DNA of 64,000 nt from Halobaculum roseum (GTDB lineage Archaea > Halobacteriota > Halobacteria > Halobacteriales > Haloferacaceae). Below the pieces are notes generated by a model. It saw only the letters and a program-made list of their open reading frames with translations. It ran no database searches and was not told the DNA's origin. Location: NCBI RefSeq assembly GCF_019880245.1, contig NZ_CP082286.1:2684521-2748520 (forward strand), in the 5' to 3' direction. This document shows positions 25,560 through 33,633 of the stretch, one piece after another (the first letter of the stretch is position 1; each line of letters starts with the position of its first letter). A program made the translations under genes and the position numbers.

Positions 25560-26492
25560 TTACTCGTCGCCTTCGCCGTCGTCGTTCCCGGTGCCGCCGT
25601 CTCCGCCGTCGTCGTCTCCGCCGCCATCGTCGTCCCCGCTGCCGTCGTCCCCGGTACCGCCGCTTCCCTCGCCGCCCTCGCCGTCATCGGAACCGGCCCC
25701 CGACTGCACCGAGTCGAGCGACTGCCACTCGACCGTTCCGGCCTCGACGATCGCCGACGGCTGTAGCGCGGGGTCGGTAAGCGTCACGCGCGCGAGTCCG
25801 ACCGGTCCCGCCCTCGGCTCCGGGAGCGCGGACGGGTCCTCGGTCTCGAACGGGGCCTCCGGATCGTCCCCGACGACGACGCGCATCGCCATGCCGAACC
25901 CCTCGTGGGGCGAACAGAGGAGGTCGTACACGCCCGGCGTGTCGAAGCTGTGCAGCCACGTGTCGGGGACCGGCCCGTCCCCGCCGTCATCGTCGGTGTC
26001 GTCGTCGCCGCCGTCGTCGCCCTCGCCCGGGCCCATCGTCTCCACGGGCGGATCGACCATGTCGCCCGGGATGGAAGACGGCGCCCAGCCCAGCAGCGGC
26101 GAGGAGAACGCCTCGACCCCGATCGGCACGCGGCGGCGCATTCCGTACGCTGGATGGTACCCGACGACGTTGTGATCCGGGGTCGCGAAGACGAACCTGA
26201 TCACGTCCCCCGGATCCACGTGGAGCCCCGTCGGCTCGTAGTAGAAGTCCGCCGGACGGTCGGGATTCGTCGGCGGCCCGCCGATCACGGTTCGGACTTC
26301 GTGTACCGTACCGGTACCTGACCCGCCGGGGACGGTACCCGGTTCCTCGTCGTCAGTTTGGGCTCGGACCCCGGTGTCGCCGGTCCGGGCGGCCGCGGTC
26401 CCTCCGGCAACCGACAGGCCCGCTCCGACGCCGAGCGCCTTCATCACGTCACGTCGCGACTGTCCGTGCGTTGGGTCGTTGCTGTTACCCAT
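25560..26492 (-). CDS. Tat-exported halocyanin/plastocyanin-like blue copper protein
   Basis: A 310-aa protein. The N-terminal twin-arginine signal is QSRRDVMKAL followed by a hydrophobic stretch to about residue 35. The blue-copper domain (about 60-215) has the first ligand in TPDHNVVGYHPAYG and the Cys-His-Met ligand loop LLCSPHEGFGMAM. The tail of about 60 residues is a Gly/Asp linker of acidic repeats. It probably carries electrons from the neighbouring cytochrome b complex to a terminal oxidase. It is divergent from the bc operon, 286 nt away. Confidence 0.88.
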   Translation of the reverse strand: MGNSNDPTHGQSRRDVMKALGVGAGLSVAGGTAAARTGDTGVRAQTDDEEPGTVPGGSGTGTVHEVRTVIGGPPTNPDRPADFYYEPTGLHVDPGDVIRFVFATPDHNVVGYHPAYGMRRRVPIGVEAFSSPLLGWAPSSIPGDMVDPPVETMGPGEGDDGGDDDTDDDGGDGPVPDTWLHSFDTPGVYDLLCSPHEGFGMAMRVVVGDDPEAPFETEDPSALPEPRAGPVGLARVTLTDPALQPSAIVEAGTVEWQSLDSVQSGAGSDDGEGGEGSGGTGDDGSGDDDGGGDDDGGDGGTGNDDGEGDE

Positions 26493-26778
26493 AGGAGTTC
26501 ATCGACGGCCGACGAGTTCGTTACTCGCCGAGTGCGGTCCCGCAAGCCGACCCTGTCGACCGACGGTCACCCGAACCCGATCGCTCGTCGATCCGGCGTC
26601 TCGGCGCGCTGGTTCGTCACCCGGAGCGGACGCGACCGGTTCCGGTTTCGAGCTGTCGCGAAACGAGAACATACCCGGATCACGTTCGGGTACGGTCGAC
26701 CAAGGTGTCGTCGTCGAGGCCGGCCCGCGCCGTCGAACGTCGCGGCGCTTATGCGCCTACGGCCCGGAGGTGGAGGGG

Positions 26779-27741
26779 ATGACCGACGCCGCGGACGAGC
26801 CCGAGAGTGCCCGCGCTGTCGACACCGGGTCGGTCGACGAGGCGTCCGGCGACGAGGCAGCCGTCGGTGGGGCGGCCGGCGGGGACGCGTCCGACGACTC
26901 CATCGAGGCGCTGCGCGCGGAAGTCGAGGAGAAGTACGACTTCGACGACTTCGGCCCGGCCGACATGGCGGAGATGACCGCGGCCGAGTGGGACGCGGCG
27001 TTCGATCCCGACGCGTGGATCACCGGTCGGGACCTGCTCGACCGCGTCGAGCGGGACCTCCGAAGCCAGATCGCGTCCCGGGAGGTGTTCGCGGTGCTCG
27101 AACGCCGGAACGACCCTCTGTCCGTCGTCGCCTACTCCGACGAGGGCTGGGCCGTCGTCTACGAGGACGGGAGCGTCGAGGGGGAAGGGACCGTCCTCAG
27201 GGACGTGAAGCCGACCGTGGCGCTGTGCTCGATGGACTCCTACGAGGTCCGAGACCCGCCCGCGGAGTACGAGCTCCCGACTCCCGAGGAAGTCGAGTCC
27301 GGCACCGGCGAGTTCGGGAACCTGATGATCCAGGTGGTCGCGGCGATGCAGATCCTCGGCGGGTTGGGGCTGTTCGTCGCGTGGCTGTTCCTGGGCGTCG
27401 AGACGCTCGTCGCGCCCGTCATGGGCGGGTTCTTCCTCCTCGTGGGGGTGTTGCTGTTCGGGCTGGTCGCGAACGCCCGGCTGTCGGACCGGTTCCGCGC
27501 CGAGGAGTACCGCGACCGGCTCCGGGCGGCCGGTATCACCGATCCCGGCGACGACGCGGAGTTCGTCCCGTTCGAGGAGGTCGCCGAGGAGGCGCTCGCG
27601 GCCGCCCGCGGGGAGGAGCCGGATCCGCCCGATACGACCGTCCCGCCGGGGAACGACGCCGGGGCGTCCGTCGAGGCGTCCTCCGACGGGGCCGGTACCG
27701 ACCCGTCGACCGGGACGACCGAAGACGAAACCGACGGATAG
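26779..27741 (+). CDS. bc-cluster membrane protein (DUF7319-like)
   Basis: A 320-aa protein from ATG 26779, with a TATA-like GCTTATGC 29 nt upstream. The acidic N-terminus precedes a soluble domain (about 50-170: EKYDFDDFGPADMAEM, YSDEGWAVVYEDGSVEGEG). Two membrane helices follow (about 182-205 and 212-235), then an acidic cytoplasmic tail. From memory it is DUF7319. It is the first gene on the plus strand of the respiratory cluster; its role is unknown. Confidence 0.75.
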   Translation: MTDAADEPESARAVDTGSVDEASGDEAAVGGAAGGDASDDSIEALRAEVEEKYDFDDFGPADMAEMTAAEWDAAFDPDAWITGRDLLDRVERDLRSQIASREVFAVLERRNDPLSVVAYSDEGWAVVYEDGSVEGEGTVLRDVKPTVALCSMDSYEVRDPPAEYELPTPEEVESGTGEFGNLMIQVVAAMQILGGLGLFVAWLFLGVETLVAPVMGGFFLLVGVLLFGLVANARLSDRFRAEEYRDRLRAAGITDPGDDAEFVPFEEVAEEALAAARGEEPDPPDTTVPPGNDAGASVEASSDGAGTDPSTGTTEDETDG

Positions 27742-27818
27742 CGGGCCGTTGTCCCGGCTACACGCCGGCCGGGAGGTCGGTGGGTTTATGCGCGCCCAAC
27801 CCCGACCCTGAAACACCC

Positions 27819-28442
27819 ATGAAGAGGCGGGACTTTATGCGACAGGCCGGCGGTGCGACGGCCGCCATCGGGGCGGGCGCGACCGCGACGGCCGGCACCG
27901 CCGCGGCCCAGGAGGGCGGCGGCCAACAGCCCGACTTCGGCGGCTACACCGACGGTGCCGAGGGCGGCGAGTACCTCGACGCCCGCGGCGAGTCCGAGGT
28001 GACCGTCGAGGTCGGCGGCGGCGGGGGCCTCGCGTTCCTGCCGACCGAGCTGTGGATCGACACGGGAACGACCGTGGTGTTCGACTGGGTCTCCGACGGA
28101 CACAACGTCCTGTTCGACGACAACCCCGGCGACGTCTCCGGCCACGAACCGCTGGAGGACGAGGGGTTCTCGTTCGAAGTGACGTTCGAGTCCGGCGGGA
28201 TCTACACGTACTACTGTGACCCCCACCGGTCGCTCGGGATGCTCGGCGGGATCGCCGTCGGCGAGGACGTGCCGACGGTGTCGACCGGGGGCGGCGGCCG
28301 GAAGGAACTGCACGACCTCGGGGTCGCAATCCAGGCCCACTGGGTCGGCGCGGCCACCATCCTCGGCATCATCATGAGCGTGATCTTCACGTTCTACCTG
28401 GTGAAGTACGGCGAGTCCGCACACACGGGGACCGGGAGGTGA
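27819..28442 (+). CDS. membrane-tethered halocyanin of the bc operon
   Basis: A 207-aa protein. The Tat signal is KRRDFMRQAGG. The blue-copper fold (about 50-160) has His in SDGHNVLF and the Cys-x2-His-x4-Met ligand set in YYCDPHRSLGMLG. A C-terminal membrane helix (about 175-197) anchors it. It sits 6 nt before the next operon gene, in the position where bc complexes usually encode a Rieske protein. That suggests it may be a fixed electron-carrying subunit (inference). Confidence 0.88.
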   Translation: MKRRDFMRQAGGATAAIGAGATATAGTAAAQEGGGQQPDFGGYTDGAEGGEYLDARGESEVTVEVGGGGGLAFLPTELWIDTGTTVVFDWVSDGHNVLFDDNPGDVSGHEPLEDEGFSFEVTFESGGIYTYYCDPHRSLGMLGGIAVGEDVPTVSTGGGGRKELHDLGVAIQAHWVGAATILGIIMSVIFTFYLVKYGESAHTGTGR

Positions 28443-28448
28443 CCTGAG

Positions 28449-28835
28449 ATGTCCAGTACCGGATCGACCTACGGCGACATCCACCGCTACGAACCGGCGC
28501 GCGAGAGCACGGCCGCGGCCATCGCGATCGTCCTGCTGACGGTCATCGAGGTCGTGTTCGTGTTCATGTTCACCTACGGCCTCGTCAACGGCTGGGGCCT
28601 CTCGGACACGGGGAACATGTTCCTCGGCGGCATTCTCGCGGTGATCTTCATCGACCTCGCGTTCATCCTGGCGCTGTACCGCAAGGAGTTCCTCCCCGAC
28701 GTCGTGATCGTCAAGAAGCGGCGTCGCAAGTGGGAGGACCTCTACATCCGCGAGGAGGACGTCGACGGCGAGACCCTCGGAACCGACGCCTGGGAGCAGG
28801 TGAAACGCGCCGTCTACCCCTATTACAAACGGTGA
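28449..28835 (+). CDS. bc-operon small membrane protein (DUF7318-like)
   Basis: A 128-aa protein with two hydrophobic helices (about 22-48 and 56-78), followed by a basic cytoplasmic stretch (VKKRRRKWEDLYIREEDVDG) and an aromatic end (VYPYYKR). It lies between halocyanin and cytochrome b genes with gaps of 6 and 4 nt, so it is very probably a subunit or assembly factor. From memory it is DUF7318. Confidence 0.8.
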   Translation: MSSTGSTYGDIHRYEPARESTAAAIAIVLLTVIEVVFVFMFTYGLVNGWGLSDTGNMFLGGILAVIFIDLAFILALYRKEFLPDVVIVKKRRRKWEDLYIREEDVDGETLGTDAWEQVKRAVYPYYKR

Positions 28836-28839
28836 GACG

Positions 28840-29646
28840 ATGAGTCTGGAAAAGAAAGACGAGTACGACCACGAGAACTGGCTCGAGAGCAAGGACCTCA
28901 CGCCGGTGGAGGCGACGTTCCTCACCGCGCTCATCTGGGTCGACAAGCGCCTCCGCATCGTCGATTACCTCGAACTGCTGGAGTCGCTGTACTACCGGTC
29001 GAACCTCCAGATGCCGAAGTCGCACACGGAGCAGTACGACCTGGACAACAAGTTCTGGTACTGGTACGCGCTGTACACGCTGGGCTTCTTCAGTACACTC
29101 GCGTACGTCGTGGCGGCCATCTCCGGGGCCTTACTGGGATTCTACTACGTTCCCGCGGTCGGCTCTGCGGGCCCGGGAGAGGCGTCGATCGCCTACAGCC
29201 AGATCGCGTTCATCATGCGGGACCTCCAGTTCGGCTTCATGTTGCGCTCCATCCACCGGTGGTCGGCGCAGGTGATGACCGCAGCGGTGTTCCTGCACAT
29301 GCTGCGCGTCTACTTCACCGGCGCGTACAAGGAGCCGCGCGAGCTGAACTGGCTGCTCGGCATCGTGCTCATCTCGCTGACGATGGTGTTCGGCTACACC
29401 GGATACCTCCTGCCGTGGGACCAGCTGGCCTTCTGGGCCGGCCAGATCGGCGTCGAGATGGCGCTGTCGATCCCGCTCATCGGCGAGTGGGTCGCCCAGC
29501 TGATGTTCGGCGGCTTCTCGCTGAGCCAGGCGACGCTGATGCGCATGTACATCATCCACGTGTTCCTGCTCCCGTTCGTGGTGACCGCCCTCATCGCGAT
29601 CCACATCGGCATCGTGTGGGTGCAGGGCATCGCGGAGCCGCACTAA
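28840..29646 (+). CDS. petB: cytochrome b, N-terminal haem-bearing half (b6-like)
   Basis: A 268-aa protein with four core helices. Haem ligands are His139/His153 in helix B (HRWSAQVMTAAVFLH) and His240/His255 in helix D (HVFLLPFVVTALIAIH). The 14-residue spacing in the second pair is b6f-like rather than bc1-like. GYLLPWDQ and the Qo-side helix are visible. It receives electrons from quinol. It is split from the C-terminal half, which is the next gene 4 nt downstream. Confidence 0.93.
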   Translation: MSLEKKDEYDHENWLESKDLTPVEATFLTALIWVDKRLRIVDYLELLESLYYRSNLQMPKSHTEQYDLDNKFWYWYALYTLGFFSTLAYVVAAISGALLGFYYVPAVGSAGPGEASIAYSQIAFIMRDLQFGFMLRSIHRWSAQVMTAAVFLHMLRVYFTGAYKEPRELNWLLGIVLISLTMVFGYTGYLLPWDQLAFWAGQIGVEMALSIPLIGEWVAQLMFGGFSLSQATLMRMYIIHVFLLPFVVTALIAIHIGIVWVQGIAEPH

Positions 29647-29650
29647 GACA

Positions 29651-30424
29651 ATGAGCGACGAACCCACCAACACGGACGACGAACCGCGGACGGACGGCGG
29701 CGGCACCGGCATCGTCGCGCCGGACGACGAGACCCCGACGTGGCGCGAGCGCAAGGAGCGCACCGAGGGGCTCTCCCGGCTGACGTACGAGTACTTCGAG
29801 CGCGCGCGCAGCGAGGACGAGGATCTCCGCAGGGAGTCGGACTACGTCGAGCGCGACGTGCTCGCCTTCCCGACGTGGCCCCACGAGACGGTTCGAAACC
29901 TCGCGCTCACCAGCTTCTTCGTCGGGATGATCATCTTCCTGTCGGCGACGCTGCCGCCCCACATCGGCAGCCCCGCGAACCCGAACTCGACGCCGGCGAT
30001 CATCCTGCCCGACTGGTACCTCTACTGGTCGTTCGGTCTGCTCAAGCTCGGCCCGCTCAACCCCGAGCTCGCCATCCTCGGCGGCCAGAAGCTGATGGCC
30101 GACCGGACGTACGGCGTCCTCGCGAACGGCATCGTCGTCGGCGCCATCGCGATCGTCCCCTTCATCAACAAGGGCTCGGCCCGGCGCCCCGTCGAGCAGC
30201 CGTTCTGGGCGGCCGTCGGCATGTTCGGCGTGACGCTGGCGTTCACGCTGTCGATGCTGTCGGTGAAGAACCTCATGCCGATGAACGTCGACCTGCTGTT
30301 CGACCTGACGTTCCTCCTCCCGCCGATCGTCGGGGTCATCACCTACGCGGTGTTGAAGACGATGCGCGAGGGGTACATGTACGACCTGAACCGCCGGTAC
30401 TACCGGCTGCGCCCCCCGAAGTAG
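29651..30424 (+). CDS. petD: cytochrome b, C-terminal half (subunit IV-like)
   Basis: A 257-aa protein. A hydrophilic acidic N-terminus (about 1-70) precedes three to four membrane helices (about 82-105, 150-172, 182-205 and 215-238). The Qo-site motif is PDWY (about residue 120) instead of PEWY; PDWY is associated with low-potential menaquinol systems, consistent with haloarchaeal menaquinone. It pairs with the upstream cytochrome b half. Confidence 0.9.
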   Translation: MSDEPTNTDDEPRTDGGGTGIVAPDDETPTWRERKERTEGLSRLTYEYFERARSEDEDLRRESDYVERDVLAFPTWPHETVRNLALTSFFVGMIIFLSATLPPHIGSPANPNSTPAIILPDWYLYWSFGLLKLGPLNPELAILGGQKLMADRTYGVLANGIVVGAIAIVPFINKGSARRPVEQPFWAAVGMFGVTLAFTLSMLSVKNLMPMNVDLLFDLTFLLPPIVGVITYAVLKTMREGYMYDLNRRYYRLRPPK

Positions 30425-30616
30425 GCGCCCCCGGCCGCGCCGGTCCGGACTCATCGGTTCGGTTCTCGTTTCTCGCCGCTTCCGCCGTTCTCGCCGCTAT
30501 CGTCCCCGAGCCTCCGGCGAGCGTGGCCCCCGGTGCCGACCCGGAACGGCTCCACACGGTCGCCCGCGGCGACCGATGCCGCAGGACATAGTACCGTCGA
30601 GCCCCTGCCGGGAGGC

Positions 30617-31081
30617 ATGAGCGATACGCCCCGCGAGGGGGATGCCGCGGCCGCGTCCGACGACGGTCCGCCGGGGACGACGGCGAGCGCCGACGGCGCG
30701 AACGCGGACCGATCGTCGTCCGAGCCCGACGCGCCGGTCGCGAGCGGCGAGGGCCGCGCCCGCGACGTGGTCGTGCCGATCGCGTTGTACAAGCGGGTGA
30801 CGGCGTACTCGACGCTGGCGGCGGTGGTGACGGTCGTGCTCGGGTTCGTCATGCTCGATGCGGCGACGCTGAACGTATCGCTGACGCGGCAGCTCGTGGT
30901 GGGCGTGTTCGGCGCCGTCGGGATCGGTCCCTCGGAGACGCTCCTGACCGCGCTGTTCTCGCTCGCGGGCCTGGGCCTCATCGCGTTCGGCGCCGGCGTG
31001 TACGTGTTGGGATCGCGGTTTCGGGCGCCGGGGATGACCGGCGGGAACGGAAACTCTCAAGACGACGACGCCGAAGTGTAG
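30617..31081 (+). CDS. bc-cluster membrane protein (DUF7315-like)
   Basis: A 154-aa protein from ATG 30617, with a TATA-like ACATAGT 28 nt upstream. The acidic N-terminus (about 1-48) precedes two membrane helices (about 60-83 and 110-135). It is 192 nt after petD with its own putative promoter, and 4 nt before the next small membrane gene. From memory it is DUF7315. Confidence 0.72.
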   Translation: MSDTPREGDAAAASDDGPPGTTASADGANADRSSSEPDAPVASGEGRARDVVVPIALYKRVTAYSTLAAVVTVVLGFVMLDAATLNVSLTRQLVVGVFGAVGIGPSETLLTALFSLAGLGLIAFGAGVYVLGSRFRAPGMTGGNGNSQDDDAEV

Positions 31082-31085
31082 GACA

Positions 31086-31349
31086 ATGGCAGACGAGTTC
31101 ATCAAGGGCCTCGGGCTGTTCTGCGGCGCGGGCCTCGCGTGGATGGTGCTCGCGGGCTGGTACCGGACGCCCTCGTTCGAGAGCCCCCGGCAGCTGATCG
31201 CGGCACCGCCGGAGCCGAACACCGTCTTCGACGCGATCGGCATCTTCCTCAACGACGTGTTCTTCTGGACGGCGATCATCGGCGCGCTGACGTTCTGGGT
31301 GGTGATCCCGGCGATCAACCAGTTCCGCGGCTCGGCGTCGGGCGCGTAA
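31086..31349 (+). CDS. bc-cluster small membrane protein (DUF7314-like)
   Basis: An 87-aa protein with two membrane helices (about 8-26 and 57-80) around a polar loop (PPEPNTVFDAIGIFLND). It starts 4 nt after the preceding gene, so they are co-translated. From memory it is DUF7314, consistently near haloarchaeal cytochrome bc genes. Its function is unknown and it may be a complex subunit. Confidence 0.75.
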   Translation: MADEFIKGLGLFCGAGLAWMVLAGWYRTPSFESPRQLIAAPPEPNTVFDAIGIFLNDVFFWTAIIGALTFWVVIPAINQFRGSASGA

Positions 31350-31449
31350 CGGGCCCGTCGCCGCCGACGGCTCCCCCGCCGGTTTCGACTCACCGTCCCC
31401 GCCGGTCCACGGCGGAGCGCTTTTCATCGCCCGCAGTCCCACTCCCCGT

Positions 31450-32415
31450 ATGGATCGCAGGGCGACCGTCCGCCGCGTCGGCGTGGTCATTCTCGGCGTC
31501 AACCTGGCGTTGGCGGTCGCGAAGGCGCTCGTCTGGCAGGCGACCGGGAGCCTGGCCGTCGGGTCGGAGGCGGTGAACTCCGTCGCGGACGTCGCCTACT
31601 CCGCGGTCGTGGTCGCCGGACTGTATCTCACCACGCAGCCGCCGGACTTCGAGCACCCGCACGGCCACGAGCGCATCGAGCCGTTCGTCTCGCTGTTCGT
31701 CGCCGCGGGGGTGTTCGTCGCCGGGATCGGCGTCGCCTACTCCGGGGCCACTGCGCTGCTGTCGGCGGGGCCGCCGCGGACGATCACCGGCGGTCCCCTG
31801 GCGGTGGGGGTGCTCGTCGCCACCGGCGCTGTGAAGCTTCTCCTGTACCGATACTGCCTGCGGGTGGGTCGCCGGCGGGACTCGCCGGCGCTGGTGGCGA
31901 CCGCGCTGGACAACCGCAACGACACGCTCACCGCGGCGGCGGCGTTGGTCGGCGTGCTCGGGGTCGCCGCCGGCTACCCCGCCCTCGACGCGCTGGCGGC
32001 CGTGGCCGTCTCCGTCGGTATTCTCTACACGGGCTACGAGATCGTCCGCGACAACGTCGGCTACCTCGTGGGCGCGGCGCCGCCGGAGGACCTCCGCGGG
32101 GAGATCCTCGACCGGGCGCTCTCACATCCCGAGGTCCGTGGCGCCCACGACGTGGTCGCCCACTACGTCGGCCCCGAGGTCGACGTGAGCCTTCACATCG
32201 AGGTGGAGGGCGAGCGGTCGCTGTTCGAGGCCCACGACATCGAGACCGAGGTGGTCGAGTCGATCCGCGCGCTCCCGGCCGTCGACGACGTGTTCGTCCA
32301 CGTCGACCCGAAGGAACTGGGCGAGTGGAAGGAGGCCGACGACGCGCGCATCGCCGCCGAGGAGGCCGACGGGACCGAGGCGGACGTTCCTCCCCCGGAC
32401 GCCGCCGATCAGTAG
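31450..32415 (+). CDS. cation diffusion facilitator transporter (Mn-type signature)
   Basis: A 321-aa CDF antiporter with six membrane helices. The metal site appears as N-x3-D (SEAVNSVAD, TM2) and D-x3-D (LDNRND, TM5); this N-D-D-D set is typical of manganese-exporting CDFs. The loop HPHGHERIEPF and a C-terminal cytoplasmic ferredoxin-like domain (about 215-285) follow. A TATA-like GCTTTTCA lies about 27 nt upstream. Its stop overlaps the convergent gene by 7 nt. The metal assignment is inference. Confidence 0.9.
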   Translation: MDRRATVRRVGVVILGVNLALAVAKALVWQATGSLAVGSEAVNSVADVAYSAVVVAGLYLTTQPPDFEHPHGHERIEPFVSLFVAAGVFVAGIGVAYSGATALLSAGPPRTITGGPLAVGVLVATGAVKLLLYRYCLRVGRRRDSPALVATALDNRNDTLTAAAALVGVLGVAAGYPALDALAAVAVSVGILYTGYEIVRDNVGYLVGAAPPEDLRGEILDRALSHPEVRGAHDVVAHYVGPEVDVSLHIEVEGERSLFEAHDIETEVVESIRALPAVDDVFVHVDPKELGEWKEADDARIAAEEADGTEADVPPPDAADQ

Positions 32416-32870
32416 AAGTTCACCCGGCGGTCGTCGTCCCCCGACAGCGACACCGACGGGTCCCCCCGGTCGACGGTCGCCTCGCCCGACGCGCCCGTCT
32501 CGATGCGCGCGGCCGCGCGGCCCGCCGCACGGAGCGCGGCCTCCAACTCCGCCCGCCCGTCGCCGGTCGCCGGGACGCCGGCGACGACGGTCCGCCGGCC
32601 GGCGACGCGGTCGCGCTCGTGGACCGCCAGCGCCTCGTCATCGGCGGCGCCGGCGTCGGTGATCACGAGGTCGCGGGGGTAGTCGGCGTGGCCGAGCGTG
32701 ACGCCGTCGGCCGGGAGGCGGTCCTCGAACTGCACCACCTCGGTGCCGACCCGCCACCCCGCGGGGACGAGCGCGTCGACCGGAAGCTCGTGGAGCGTGT
32801 CCCGGAGCGTGTGCTCGGTGCGGGTCGCGCTCAGGTCGCCCGCGCGGTCGCCGCCGCGAGGCCGGGTCAT
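32409..32870 (-). CDS. unrecognised 153-aa protein
   Basis: Starts at ATG 32870 (MTRPRGGDRAGDLSATRTEH). The body alternates beta-like segments (VGTEVVQFED, DLVITDAGAADDEAL, RTVVAGVPATGDG) with one helix (ELEAALRAAGRAAARIE), so it is probably a small alpha/beta fold. No motif is recognised. It is convergent and overlapping with the CDF gene and downstream of signal peptidase on the same strand. Confidence 0.65.
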   Translation of the reverse strand: MTRPRGGDRAGDLSATRTEHTLRDTLHELPVDALVPAGWRVGTEVVQFEDRLPADGVTLGHADYPRDLVITDAGAADDEALAVHERDRVAGRRTVVAGVPATGDGRAELEAALRAAGRAAARIETGASGEATVDRGDPSVSLSGDDDRRVNFY

Positions 32871-32980
32871 TGGTGTCAATACGTTGCCGTCCGCTATCAA
32901 TCCGACGGCCCCGATGGCGCGCTCACGACGAGGCGAGAGCGTTCCCCGGTCCCCCCGAGGGCCCCGTCCGCCGCCCGCGG

Positions 32981-33556
32981 TCACTCCCCGGCGAGCGTGA
33001 GCCGGATGTGGCCGAGCATGGGGATCCTGACGCGCGCCTCCGACCGGATCCGGTCGCGGGTGACGATGGGGGAGTTCCCGTTCACCTGGTCGTAGCGCGC
33101 GTTCGCGTCGCCCTTGGTGATGAACCCCGATCGGGGCGCCGGACAGTCGGTTAGCTCCGCACACGAGTCGACGCCCGGCGGGAGGTACTCCGGGTTCGCC
33201 TCGTCGTACCAGTTCTCGCCCGCCTCGACGTGGAAGTGCGCCCGGTGGATGATCGGCGTCCCCGGCAGCGCGGGCGAGGAGAACACGATCACGTCGCCGC
33301 GCGCGCCGAAGGTCCGGTGCTCGGCCGGCGCCTCGTGGGCGGTTCGGACGCCGGCGACGCCGTCGCCGCCGAAGCGCGCGGGCTCGGAGACGACGATCAG
33401 GTCGCCGCGCTCCATGTGCGGCTCCATGCTGCCGGACTCGACGGCGACCATCGGCGGCCACACGCCGACGACGGCGAACAACAGCGCCGCGACGAGGGCC
33501 ACCCCGAGCGCCGTGCTCGCGGCGTCGCGGGCGGCCTGTCGGAGCGCGCGGATCAC
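32981..33556 (-). CDS. signal peptidase I (archaeal/ER type)
   Basis: About 191 aa from GTG 33556; no ATG is available and the frame stays open upstream. One N-terminal membrane helix (about 15-38) precedes box B VESGSMEPHMERGD with the nucleophile Ser. Box D then reads IIHRAHFH, where His replaces the bacterial Lys, and box E reads FITKGDANARYDQ. The enzyme removes Sec signal peptides at the extracellular face. It lies 77 nt downstream of the tRNA methylthiotransferase gene on the same strand. Confidence 0.9.
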   Translation of the reverse strand: MIRALRQAARDAASTALGVALVAALLFAVVGVWPPMVAVESGSMEPHMERGDLIVVSEPARFGGDGVAGVRTAHEAPAEHRTFGARGDVIVFSSPALPGTPIIHRAHFHVEAGENWYDEANPEYLPPGVDSCAELTDCPAPRSGFITKGDANARYDQVNGNSPIVTRDRIRSEARVRIPMLGHIRLTLAGE

Positions 33557-33633
33557 GGCGGAACCTGCGGTCGCGCGAGAATCAGCCTTCGGGTCCGGCT
33601 CTGGGTTCCAACTCGGTCCGTCGTCAGTACCGG

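Noticed and set aside
26374-26778. Long upstream extension of the DUF7319-like protein
   Set aside because: The extension covers a divergent promoter region and the opposite halocyanin gene; the TATA-like element at 26747-26753 fixes ATG 26779.
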